A stretch of DNA of 64,000 nt from Desulfocorpusculum sp964414345. GTDB lineage: Bacteria > Desulfobacterota > Desulfocorpusculales > Desulfocorpusculum. The translations under genes were made by a program, and so were the position numbers. A model generated the notes under the pieces. The model was not told where the DNA came from. It saw only the letters and a program-made list of their open reading frames with translations, and ran no database searches. This document shows positions 48,786-56,522 of this stretch, piece by piece (the first letter of the stretch is position 1; the number at the start of each line of letters is the position of its first letter). The stretch lies in the NCBI GenBank assembly GCA_964414345.1, contig CAYPWF010000002.1:1-64000 (forward strand), in the 5' to 3' direction.

Positions 48786-50041
48786 TGCTCCTCTTGGTTT
48801 GTCAGCTGGACCCTCACCGCCAGGATACGTGTGGGGCCAACTTTCTCAACCCTCAATTTGAGCATCCCGGCTTCCACCTCCTCCCCTTGAGAGGGGAAAT
48901 GCCCGAGTCTTTTCAGAATAAGCCCCGCCACAGTATTGCAATCTTCTTCCACAATCCGAATACCCAAGACCCCTTCCAGCTCATGCAGCCCCAACTTGCC
49001 TGAGACCATGAAAACACCTTCCCCCATGCTTTCCCAGCGCCGTACCTCCAGATCGCACTCGTCGTAAATCTCTCCAAAGAGCTCTTCTAGGATATCCTCC
49101 ATGGTCACCAGCCCGGAGATTGCTCCATATTCGTCCACGCAAAGGGCCATGTGCAGCTTTCTCCCCCTTAGCTCCTCCAGCAACTCCCCCAATTCCATGT
49201 TTACCGGTGTGAAGAAAGCCGGTCTGAGAAGCTCTTGCAGAGTGGAGGCATTATTCTCCGACTCCGAAAGCTTGAGTCGAAGAAGATCCTTGGCGTACAA
49301 AATCCCCGCTACATCGTCCTTGCTCTCCCGGTAAACCGGTACCCGCGAGTAGCCTGCTTCTCGAACAGCTTGCGCAGCCTTATCCAGGCCCATGTCCGCA
49401 GGCAGGCAAAACATGTCCGCCCTTGGAGTCATCACCCTCGAGACTCGGCGGTCTCTGAATCCCAGGACCCGGTGAATCATCCGGTGTTCAACTTCTTCCA
49501 AGGCACCTTCGTTGCACCCCCGCTCCACCAGCCCCAGCAACTCCTGCTGGGCGAAATGCTCCCTCTGGGGCTCTCCTCCCCTGGCCGAGAAAAAGCGGTT
49601 TAGGGCTTTGCTTCCACGGTCCAAAAGCCCACCCACAGGCCCTAGAACAAGATTTACCAGCCATGCAAACCGGGAAATTAATGCAAAGAACATGACAGGA
49701 TTTATTCCAAGCCTTCCTGGAGCCGGGATATTCCTTCCCACCAAAATCGCAATGGATATTCCCAAGAAAGAGTAAAGAGCGAACTGCGGAGCCTTGGTTT
49801 GAAGAGCCTTGTAAAAACCCAGCACCATCCCTAGGACTGACATCCTCTGGACAAGCCATAGGGAAAGAGACATGCGCCTAGGACTCTTAAGCAACCCCAG
49901 CACAATAGGCAGGCACCCTTCAGGCCAAATGCTGCGGAGATCCTCCTCCCCCAGTGAGAAAAGGACCCGATTTGCTTGGAAGGCCAAACAGTAGACAAAT
50001 AAGGAGATGATCAAGAGAATCAAAGCGGCTGTTGGCTCCAT
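48782..50041 (-). CDS. CorC/HlyC-family (CNNM) CBS-domain membrane protein, paralogue 1
   Basis: Protein of 419 aa and first gene of the leftward corC-corC-gmhA-unknown-pilZ run. The N terminus is hydrophobic (AALILLIISLFVYCLAF), further segments follow to about residue 150, then RVMTPRADMFCLPAD and MALCVDEYGAISGLVTMEDILEEL mark the CBS pair and GILYAKDLL the linker. The C-terminal domain has NTVAGLILKRLGHFP. It is a paralogue of the next gene, with the same domain order. The long palindromic region lies upstream. Confidence 0.9.
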   Translation of the reverse strand: MEPTAALILLIISLFVYCLAFQANRVLFSLGEEDLRSIWPEGCLPIVLGLLKSPRRMSLSLWLVQRMSVLGMVLGFYKALQTKAPQFALYSFLGISIAILVGRNIPAPGRLGINPVMFFALISRFAWLVNLVLGPVGGLLDRGSKALNRFFSARGGEPQREHFAQQELLGLVERGCNEGALEEVEHRMIHRVLGFRDRRVSRVMTPRADMFCLPADMGLDKAAQAVREAGYSRVPVYRESKDDVAGILYAKDLLRLKLSESENNASTLQELLRPAFFTPVNMELGELLEELRGRKLHMALCVDEYGAISGLVTMEDILEELFGEIYDECDLEVRRWESMGEGVFMVSGKLGLHELEGVLGIRIVEEDCNTVAGLILKRLGHFPSQGEEVEAGMLKLRVEKVGPTRILAVRVQLTNQEEQ

Positions 50042-50138
50042 TCCCGGAGCCCTCCCGCCCTCAGGCCCGCTTTTTCCATGGAAACTACATCATGCGGACC
50101 AGGACTTAGGAATGATCAGTCAGTTGAATTCCTATCCA

Positions 50139-50359
50139 GAGTAGTGGGCCAAAGCGGTGATAGCTTCTCTCTTTACCTCAGGTCTTGGGGGCTTGATTCT
50201 CCGAAGGACTTGGCCTCCAGGTGGGGTGCTTCCCCGCTGCCACGGACCCCCTCAGCTTAGCTTCGGGCCAGAGCGCCTAGGGTCCAAGTCCTTGAAAATC
50301 AGAGCGGATCTTCCAAGCGGCTTCGAGAAACATTATCACCCTCTGAGCGCCTACTACTC
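50139..50359. ncRNA. Long imperfect hairpin, candidate 6S-like structured RNA (strand unknown)
   Basis: The 438-bp gap 50042-50479 is organised as a long imperfect palindrome centred near 50249. Colinear paired arms are 50139-50148/50350-50359 (10 bp), 50156-50162/50334-50340 (GGTGATA/TATCACC), 50165-50169/50325-50329, 50184-50188/50313-50317, 50194-50198/50297-50301 and 50204-50213/50284-50293 (AAGGACTTGG/CCAAGTCCTT). They are interrupted by small loops and one larger internal bubble near 50170-50183, the general build of 6S RNA. Weaker pairs continue outward to about 50059/50437. No promoter or terminator is clear on either strand, so a degenerate inverted-repeat element is an equal possibility. 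Confidence 0.4.
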
Positions 50360-50479
50360 AAAAACCACTCTGGTCTCTCAATTGATCAGAAATAAGATCC
50401 GACTTGAAATCTCCCCAAGGCTGTCCTGGCCTCGAGGTCTTAAAGTCGGTCGGAAATCCCATTTAGGTGCCCCGTCATA

Positions 50480-52921
50480 TCAAGCCGGGGGCACGGCGGC
50501 CGGAGGAGCAGGGCGTGCCCTGGAACGTCTTTGGTTTGCAGCCCCCCCTGCTGGTATCTCTCTTCGGGCCTTGCGGCCGTCAACTAAGGCCAGGTCCAAA
50601 ATCTCGTCCATGTGTTTTGCATACACAAAATTCAACTTTTTCCGGATGTGCTTGGGAATCTCCTCCAGGTCTTTCCTGTTTCGTTCAGGAATAATGACCG
50701 TTAGGATCTTGGCCCTAAGGGCGGCAAGAGCTTTCTCCTTGAGGCCGCCCACAGGAAGCACCCTCCCTCTTAGGGTGATCTCCCCGGTCATAGCCACGTC
50801 CTTCCTCACGGGCATGCCGGTCAAAGCTGAGACTATGGCGGTGGTCATGGTCACCCCTGCCGAGGGACCGTCCTTGGGAATGGCTCCTGCCGGCACGTGC
50901 ACATGCACATCATTCTCGGCGTAGAAGTTCTCGTCGATCCCCAGGCGGGAAGCCCTTGAACGCGCATAGCTCAATGCCGCATGGGCCGACTCCTTCATCA
51001 CATCACCCAGATGACCTGTTATGGTAAGGTTTCCTTTGCCCTTCATGGTGGTGGCCTCAACATAGAGCACCTCTCCTCCGTGAGGCGTCCAAGCCAGACC
51101 TGTGGCCACCCCCACCTCGTTCTCCTCTTGCTCCTGCTCGGGGAGGTATTTGGGCACTCCCAAAAACCTGTGGAGGTTTGTGCGCGTCACATGGGTCAGG
51201 CCACGATGCCCCTCGGCCTTCTTACGGGCCACCTTGCGGCAAATGGCTGCTATTTCCCGCTCCAGATTCCGCACCCCCGATTCCCTTGTGTAATGGGAAA
51301 TCACCTGGAGAAGGGCTTCCTCGGATATCACCAGATCCCTGGCTGAAATTCCGTTTTCCTTGAGCTGGCGGGGAATCAGAAACTGCTGGGCAATACGCAG
51401 CTTCTCCTCGTTGGAGTAACCGGGTATTTCGATTATCTCCATCCTGTCTTTAAGAGCCGGCAGGATAGGATCTATCAGGTTGGCTGTTGTTATGAACATG
51501 ACTCTTGAAAGGTCAAATGGGACGTTCAGGTAGTGATCGCTAAAGGCAAAATTCTGTTCAGGATCCAGCACCTCCAACAAAGCTGCCGAAGGATCCCCAC
51601 GAAAGTCTGTTCCCACTTTGTCTATTTCATCCAGCATAAACACAGGGTTGTTGGATCCAGCCTGCTTGATCCCTTGGATTATCCTACCCGGAAGGGCTCC
51701 GATATAAGTCCGTCTGTGCCCCCTGATCTCTGCCTCGTCGCGCATTCCACCCAGAGATACCCTGGTGAACTTCCTTCCCAGAGCCCTGGCTATGGAACGC
51801 CCCAAAGATGTTTTTCCAACCCCTGGGGGACCCACAAAGCAAAGAATGGGCCCCTTCATGTGCCTCTTTATCTTTCTGACACCCAGGTATTCCAGGATCC
51901 TATCTTTCACTTTTTCCAAATCATAATGGTCCTGGTCCAAAACCTTCTTCACCTTGGCTATATTCAGCCTGTCCCTGGTGCTGGAGCTCCAGGGAAGATC
52001 CACCATCCAGTCCAAATAGGTTCTCAGAATGGATGCCTCAGCAGCATCCGGATGCATCATTTCCAGGCGGCTAAGCTGCTTCAAAGCCTCCTTTTCGACA
52101 TCCGGAGGCATCTTGGCCTTGGCTATCTTCTCCCTGAGTTCGTTGATCTCCTCTGTTCGTTCGTCGGTCTCTCCCAGCTCATGCTTTATGGCCCGAAGCT
52201 GCTCCCTCAAAAAATAATCCCTTTGGGTCTTGGACATCTCCTCCTTGGCCTGGGATTGAATCTTGGCCTGCATGGTGGAGACCTCCAACTCTCGATGGAG
52301 CAACTCGTTGACCCTGCGCAACCTTTCTAGGGGATCAAAGATCTCGAGAACCTCCTGCGCCTCCTCTATGCGGAGCTTCATGTTGGAGGCCACAAGATCG
52401 GCCAGCCTGCCCGGATCTGTCACAGCATCCAATATGGCCATCACATCAGGGGAGGCCATGCCCTTGAGGTTGAGTATTCTCTCGCTGTTTTCTTTCACGG
52501 TGCGCATCAAGGCCTCTACCTCGACGCTCACCTCTTGTACCTCGGGATCCGCCACCTTCTCAATTCTCACCCTGTAGCCGGATCCGACTCGAATGAACTC
52601 CCTGATGACTCCTTTTGAAAGCCCCTGCACCAGGATCTTGACCCTACCATCGGGCAGCCTGAGTGTTTTCATTATCATGGCCACTGTGCCGACGCGGTAG
52701 ATCTCATCTGCCGAAGGCTCCTCGTCTCCGGCTTTCTTCTGAGTGGCCAGGAAGATCATCCTGTTGGAGGCCATGGCCTCATTGACAGCCTGCAAAGAAC
52801 CTTCGCGTCCCACAAACAAGGGCAGGATCATGTAAGAAAAAACCACAATGTCCCTTACAGGGAGCAGGGGAAGAATCTCTGGTATCTCAACTTGCTCCTT
52901 CTGGAGCGGTTCGTTTCCCAT
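50480..52921 (-). CDS. lon: ATP-dependent protease Lon
   Basis: Cytoplasmic AAA+ protease of 813 aa. Domains in order: N-terminal substrate domain from PLLPVRDIVVF (near 20), a coiled linker, the AAA+ module with Walker A GPPGVGKTSLG and Walker B NPVFMLDEIDKVG, and the proteolytic domain with catalytic Ser687 in DGPSAGVTM and Lys about 43 residues later in GGLKEKALAAL. The C terminus has an extra basic, Ala/Pro-rich tail. The ATG at 52921 has GGAGG four bases before it. It is divergent from grpE-dnaK, and two tandem palindromes at 52999-53050 lie in its upstream region. Confidence 0.96.
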   Translation of the reverse strand: MGNEPLQKEQVEIPEILPLLPVRDIVVFSYMILPLFVGREGSLQAVNEAMASNRMIFLATQKKAGDEEPSADEIYRVGTVAMIMKTLRLPDGRVKILVQGLSKGVIREFIRVGSGYRVRIEKVADPEVQEVSVEVEALMRTVKENSERILNLKGMASPDVMAILDAVTDPGRLADLVASNMKLRIEEAQEVLEIFDPLERLRRVNELLHRELEVSTMQAKIQSQAKEEMSKTQRDYFLREQLRAIKHELGETDERTEEINELREKIAKAKMPPDVEKEALKQLSRLEMMHPDAAEASILRTYLDWMVDLPWSSSTRDRLNIAKVKKVLDQDHYDLEKVKDRILEYLGVRKIKRHMKGPILCFVGPPGVGKTSLGRSIARALGRKFTRVSLGGMRDEAEIRGHRRTYIGALPGRIIQGIKQAGSNNPVFMLDEIDKVGTDFRGDPSAALLEVLDPEQNFAFSDHYLNVPFDLSRVMFITTANLIDPILPALKDRMEIIEIPGYSNEEKLRIAQQFLIPRQLKENGISARDLVISEEALLQVISHYTRESGVRNLEREIAAICRKVARKKAEGHRGLTHVTRTNLHRFLGVPKYLPEQEQEENEVGVATGLAWTPHGGEVLYVEATTMKGKGNLTITGHLGDVMKESAHAALSYARSRASRLGIDENFYAENDVHVHVPAGAIPKDGPSAGVTMTTAIVSALTGMPVRKDVAMTGEITLRGRVLPVGGLKEKALAALRAKILTVIIPERNRKDLEEIPKHIRKKLNFVYAKHMDEILDLALVDGRKARREIPAGGAANQRRSRARPAPPAAVPPA

Positions 52922-52998
52922 GACGCCTCCGACTGGGGCCATTGGAAGGCCCTTTACATATTTCCAACCAAAGGCCAGGTCTGACTCTCGTGGCCTGC

Positions 52999-53050
52999 CT
53001 TTGTATTCTATTTTGCATACAAGTACTTTGTGCGCCCTAAACCCACAAAG
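52999..53050 (-). promoter_or_regulatory. Two tandem 25-bp palindromic sites upstream of lon
   Basis: CTTTGTAT-N10-ATACAAG spans 52999-53023 and CTTTGTG-N11-CACAAAG spans 53026-53050, each 25 bp, separated by two bases. Both share the half-site CTTTGT/ACAAAG. They sit 78-130 bp before the lon start codon. Such spacing suggests a dimeric regulator binding side by side on one or two helix faces. The gap 52922-53300 has no CIRCE element (TTAGCACTC-N9-GAGTGCTAA), so HrcA is not the likely binder. Confidence 0.6.
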
Positions 53051-53190
53051 AAGATCAGCAAGACAATAAATTTCACCAGCAAACAGGACCCGCCACAGCT
53101 AATATAACAAACTGGTTTTAGCTCTTCTCCCTTGATCCATAATAGGAACCGGTCCCTGCAAAGTCAAGGAACGATGATATTTTGGGCTCC

Positions 53191-53219
53191 TTGACAAGCT
53201 TAGGGGGGGTGGTTATGTT
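53191..53219 (+). promoter_or_regulatory. Promoter candidate of grpE-dnaK
   Basis: TTGACA at 53191-53196 and TATGTT at 53214-53219 are 17 bp apart. The direct repeat CAAGCTTA occurs within the promoter (near 53195) and just after it (near 53224), flanking the -10 region. A G7 run fills the spacer. Transcription would start near 53226, leaving a 75-nt leader before the GTG of grpE. Confidence 0.55.
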
Positions 53220-53300
53220 CTATCAAGCTTAAAGGCCCTAAAAGAACGGCAACTGCTTATAACAAAAAGAATTTTCAGCCCGAACCGAGGTATTAGAGCA

Positions 53301-53897
53301 GTGGATGAAAATATATTGAAGGGCAAAGAGGAGCTGCAAGAGGAGGGGAGAGAACAGGATGCTTCAGGCTCCCCCTCGGCTTCAAAGGATGGCCGCAGGA
53401 AGCATGAAAGGCTCAAGCAGGAAATGGAGACGCTGAGGAAAGATCTGCAGGAGGCCAAGCATGAAGCAGAGCAGCTCAAGGACCGCTGGATGAGAGCAGC
53501 GGCCGAGCTTGACAACTACAAGAAGCGCTCGCTTAGGGATAGAGAGGATTTGTTGAGACAGGCCCAGGAGAGGGTCATCAAGGAGTTTCTCCCAGTTTTG
53601 GACAACCTTCAAAGAGCCTTGGCTCACGCCAACAACCGGGAGAGCACAGAGGGGCTCTTGGAGGGGATCCAGATGATTGAAAGACAGTTTTTATCGGCGC
53701 TCGAAAGACTCGGGGTAACCCCCATGGAGGTGCTGCATCAAAGCTTTGATCCGGGGAAACACGAGGCAATGATGCAGGTGGAATCAGAGGAGCACGAACC
53801 CAACACAGTGGTTCAGGAATTGGAAAAGGGCTATCTGTGGCAGGATCGGCTCCTGAGACCGGCCAAAGTGGCTGTGTCCAAGAGAAAGCAAGCGTGA
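53301..53897 (+). CDS. grpE: Nucleotide exchange factor GrpE
   Basis: Co-chaperone of 198 aa. The N-terminal third is charged and disordered, residues about 40-90 form a long coiled-coil helix (EMETLRKDLQEAKHEAEQL), and the C-terminal beta domain has FDPGKHEAMMQVESEEHEP and VVQELEKGYLWQDRLLRPAKVAVS, the classic end of GrpE. The start is GTG at 53301. dnaK follows after 51 bp. Together they form the Hsp70 cycle; no dnaJ gene is next to them in this window. Confidence 0.95.
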   Translation: MDENILKGKEELQEEGREQDASGSPSASKDGRRKHERLKQEMETLRKDLQEAKHEAEQLKDRWMRAAAELDNYKKRSLRDREDLLRQAQERVIKEFLPVLDNLQRALAHANNRESTEGLLEGIQMIERQFLSALERLGVTPMEVLHQSFDPGKHEAMMQVESEEHEPNTVVQELEKGYLWQDRLLRPAKVAVSKRKQA

Positions 53898-53948
53898 TCC
53901 CTTAGAGCCATGGGGGCATGATTTAGGGATCATCCCAAGGAGGCTGTG

Positions 53949-55877
53949 ATGAAAAGGGCAATCGGTATAGATCTTGGAACCACTAATTCTTGTGTGGCCA
54001 TAATGGAAGGAGGGGAGCCCAAGGTAATCTCCAACTCTGAGGGAGGTCGCACCACCCCATCGGTGGTGGCCTTCACCGAGAGCGGGGAGCGTTTGGTGGG
54101 ACAAATAGCCAAGAGACAGGCTATAACAAACCCGGAAAACACCCTTTACGCTGTGAAGCGTCTCATCGGAAGAAAGTATTCTGACCCTGAGGTGCAAAAA
54201 GACATCAAGATACTTCCTTATAAGATCGTTCAGGCCCCAAACGGAGACGCCCATATACAGGTAAGGGGCAAAACTTACTCACCTCCTGAAATCTCCGCCA
54301 TGGTGTTGCAGAAGATGAAGCAAACAGCGGAGGATTACCTGGGGGAAAAGGTTACTGAGGCGGTAATCACGGTGCCGGCCTATTTCAACGATAGCCAGAG
54401 GCAGGCCACCAAAGACGCTGGTCGCATTGCAGGGCTCAATGTGCTGCGCATAATAAACGAGCCCACCGCCGCCTCTCTGGCTTATGGGATGGATAAACAC
54501 AAGGACCAGAAAATAGCCGTCTTTGATCTGGGTGGAGGCACTTATGATATCTCCATTCTGGATATTATGGATGTGGACGGGGAGAAATCCATAGAGGTCA
54601 AGGCCACCAACGGGGACACCCACCTGGGTGGGGAAGATTTTGACCAGAGAATCATCGACTATCTGGCTGATGAGTTCAGGAAAGATCAGGGGATAGATCT
54701 GCGAAAGGACCGTATGGCGCTTCAAAGGCTTAAAGAAGCAGCGGAGAAGGCCAAGATGGAGCTCTCCTCCTCCATGGAGACAGAGGTCAACCTGCCCTTT
54801 ATCACCGCGGACGCCTCAGGTCCTAAACACCTCAACATGAAACTCACCCGAGCCAAGGTGGAATCCCTGGTGGAAGACCTGATAGTGAAGCTGGAGGGAC
54901 CGTGCCGTCAGGCCCTTAGGGATGCGGGACTGAAACCTTCGGATGTGCATGAGGTCATCTTAGTGGGCGGCATGACAAGGATGCCCAGGGTGCAACAGAA
55001 GGTCAAGGAGATCTTCGGAAGGGAGCCCAACAAGAGCGTGAACCCGGACGAGGTTGTGGCGGTCGGGGCTGCCATTCAGGCGGGTGTGCTCAAAGGGGAG
55101 GTCAAAGACGTTTTATTGCTGGATGTAACACCATTGTCTTTGGGAATCGAGACCCTAGGCGGGGTCTTTACAAAGCTCATAGAGCGCAACACCACCATCC
55201 CGACCCGCAAGAGCCAGATCTTCTCCACGGCCGCTGACAACCAGACTGAGGTGAGCATTCATGTGTTGCAGGGCGAGAGGGAAATGGCGGCAGACAATAA
55301 GACACTAGGGAGGTTTAACCTGACCGGTATTCCGCCGGCTCCAAGAGGCATACCTCAAATAGAGGTGACCTTCGACATAGACGCCAACGGCATAGTTCAT
55401 GTCTCCGCCAAGGACCTGGCAACGGGCAGGGAGCAATCCATAAAGATCACTGCCTCTTCTGGACTGGCCGAGGAAGAGATCCAGAGGATGATCAAAGAAA
55501 GCGAGATCCACGCAGAAGAGGATCGTCGCAAGAGGCAGTTGGCAGAGGCCAGGAACAACGCCGACAACTTGATTTACCAGACAGAGAAAAACCTGAAGGA
55601 ATACGCGGATAAGATAGAGGCCTCGGACCGCCAAGCAATAGAGCAAGCCGTCTCCAAATTAAGGCAGGTAATGGACGGAACGGATCTGGAGGCCATTCGC
55701 AGGGCCTCAGAGGAACTCCAGACAGCTTCTCACCGGTTGGCCGAAGCCATGTACGCGAAGGCATCCCAGCAAGCCCAGGCAGCCGGAGGCCCGGGAACAG
55801 GGACGGGCGAAGCCCAAGCCGGAAAAGGAAGGGGTGGAGAGGACGTGGTGGACGCCGACTTCGAGGAAGTGAAGTGA
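53949..55877 (+). CDS. dnaK: Molecular chaperone DnaK (Hsp70)
   Basis: Hsp70 of 642 aa. KRAIGIDLGTTNSCVA opens the nucleotide domain; VPAYFNDSQRQATKDAG, FDLGGGTYDISIL and LVGGMTRMPRVQ follow; the substrate domain has LLLDVTPLSLGIET; the lid ends in GGPGTGTGEAQAGKGRGGEDVVDADFEEVK. AAGGAGG lies five bases before the ATG at 53949, which is preferred over the GTG at 53946. The downstream PLD frame begins with a GTG inside the last codons of dnaK. Confidence 0.98.
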   Translation: MKRAIGIDLGTTNSCVAIMEGGEPKVISNSEGGRTTPSVVAFTESGERLVGQIAKRQAITNPENTLYAVKRLIGRKYSDPEVQKDIKILPYKIVQAPNGDAHIQVRGKTYSPPEISAMVLQKMKQTAEDYLGEKVTEAVITVPAYFNDSQRQATKDAGRIAGLNVLRIINEPTAASLAYGMDKHKDQKIAVFDLGGGTYDISILDIMDVDGEKSIEVKATNGDTHLGGEDFDQRIIDYLADEFRKDQGIDLRKDRMALQRLKEAAEKAKMELSSSMETEVNLPFITADASGPKHLNMKLTRAKVESLVEDLIVKLEGPCRQALRDAGLKPSDVHEVILVGGMTRMPRVQQKVKEIFGREPNKSVNPDEVVAVGAAIQAGVLKGEVKDVLLLDVTPLSLGIETLGGVFTKLIERNTTIPTRKSQIFSTAADNQTEVSIHVLQGEREMAADNKTLGRFNLTGIPPAPRGIPQIEVTFDIDANGIVHVSAKDLATGREQSIKITASSGLAEEEIQRMIKESEIHAEEDRRKRQLAEARNNADNLIYQTEKNLKEYADKIEASDRQAIEQAVSKLRQVMDGTDLEAIRRASEELQTASHRLAEAMYAKASQQAQAAGGPGTGTGEAQAGKGRGGEDVVDADFEEVK

Positions 55878-56509
55878 GCCTTTTCTGTCTCTGGAAAAAA
55901 GCGGGGACTTGCAAGTCCCCGCCATTGTACTTAAGCACACGAATTTTCTTTTTCCTTAGGGCTTTTTTGCTCCTGGCTCCATTTCTTTGGAGCTACCCCT
56001 GTGTGGCTTCCACACCCTGCCCCCCGGCATTGGTTCAGGTCCTGGAGGACGATCGGCTGCTGCCCGCCATTTTATCCAGCGTTGAAAAGGCTCAAAAGGA
56101 GATCTGGGTGGGAACTTATCACTTCAGGGCCGGGATTCATCCCAGGAGCGCTCCGGACAGGCTGGCCCAGGAACTTATCAAGGCGGCCAAAAGAGGGGTT
56201 CAGGTTCATGTGCTAATGGAAAGACCCGAGGATCCCCTCTCTGAGCAAGCAACGGACAACAAAAAGACAGCATCCCTATTCCAGAGAGGCGGAGTTAAGG
56301 TCTATTGGGACTCTCCCCATAGGCGCTCCCACATGAAGGTGGTTGTGGTGGACGGCCGTTTCGCGGTAGTGGGAAGCCACAACTTGACAAAGGGTGGCCT
56401 CAAGGATAACCACGAGCTCTCCTTGAGCGTTGACTCCCCATGTTTGGCGGAGAAGGTTATAAGCTATCTAAAACGCCTAGCCAAAGAAGGAGGTAACAAG
56501 CTGCCCTGA
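55874..56509 (+). CDS. Exported phospholipase D-like protein with one HKD motif
   Basis: Protein of up to 211 aa with a single PLD half: RSHMKVVVVDGRFAVVGSHN with H-x-K and the later Asp-like and Asn residues, preceded by KAQKEIWVGTYHF. One-motif members (Nuc-like nucleases) act as dimers on phosphodiesters. A hydrophobic stretch IFFFLRAFLLLAPFLWSY followed by CVAS looks like a signal peptide, so it may be periplasmic. The start is uncertain: GTG at 55874 overlaps the dnaK stop (GTGA) but puts the palindrome in the coding part, and TTG at 55925 fits the signal peptide better; neither has a strong ribosome site. Confidence 0.78.
   Translation: MSLFCLWKKAGTCKSPPLYLSTRIFFFLRAFLLLAPFLWSYPCVASTPCPPALVQVLEDDRLLPAILSSVEKAQKEIWVGTYHFRAGIHPRSAPDRLAQELIKAAKRGVQVHVLMERPEDPLSEQATDNKKTASLFQRGGVKVYWDSPHRRSHMKVVVVDGRFAVVGSHNLTKGGLKDNHELSLSVDSPCLAEKVISYLKRLAKEGGNKLP
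55895..55922 (-). terminator. Leftward intrinsic terminator just behind dnaK
   Basis: GCGGGGACTTGCAAGTCCCCGC at 55901-55922 is a perfect 22-bp palindrome. On the minus strand it is followed by TTTTTT (55900-55895), a textbook intrinsic terminator for leftward transcripts, whereas on the plus strand the following bases are not T-rich. It would stop read-through from glmU-glmS-uvrD before it enters dnaK as antisense RNA. Confidence 0.75.
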
Positions 56510-56522
56510 TGGCCGGGCCAGC

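Noticed and set aside
52922..53300. CIRCE element for HrcA control of grpE-dnaK
   Set aside because: No TTAGCACTC-N9-GAGTGCTAA or close match is present.
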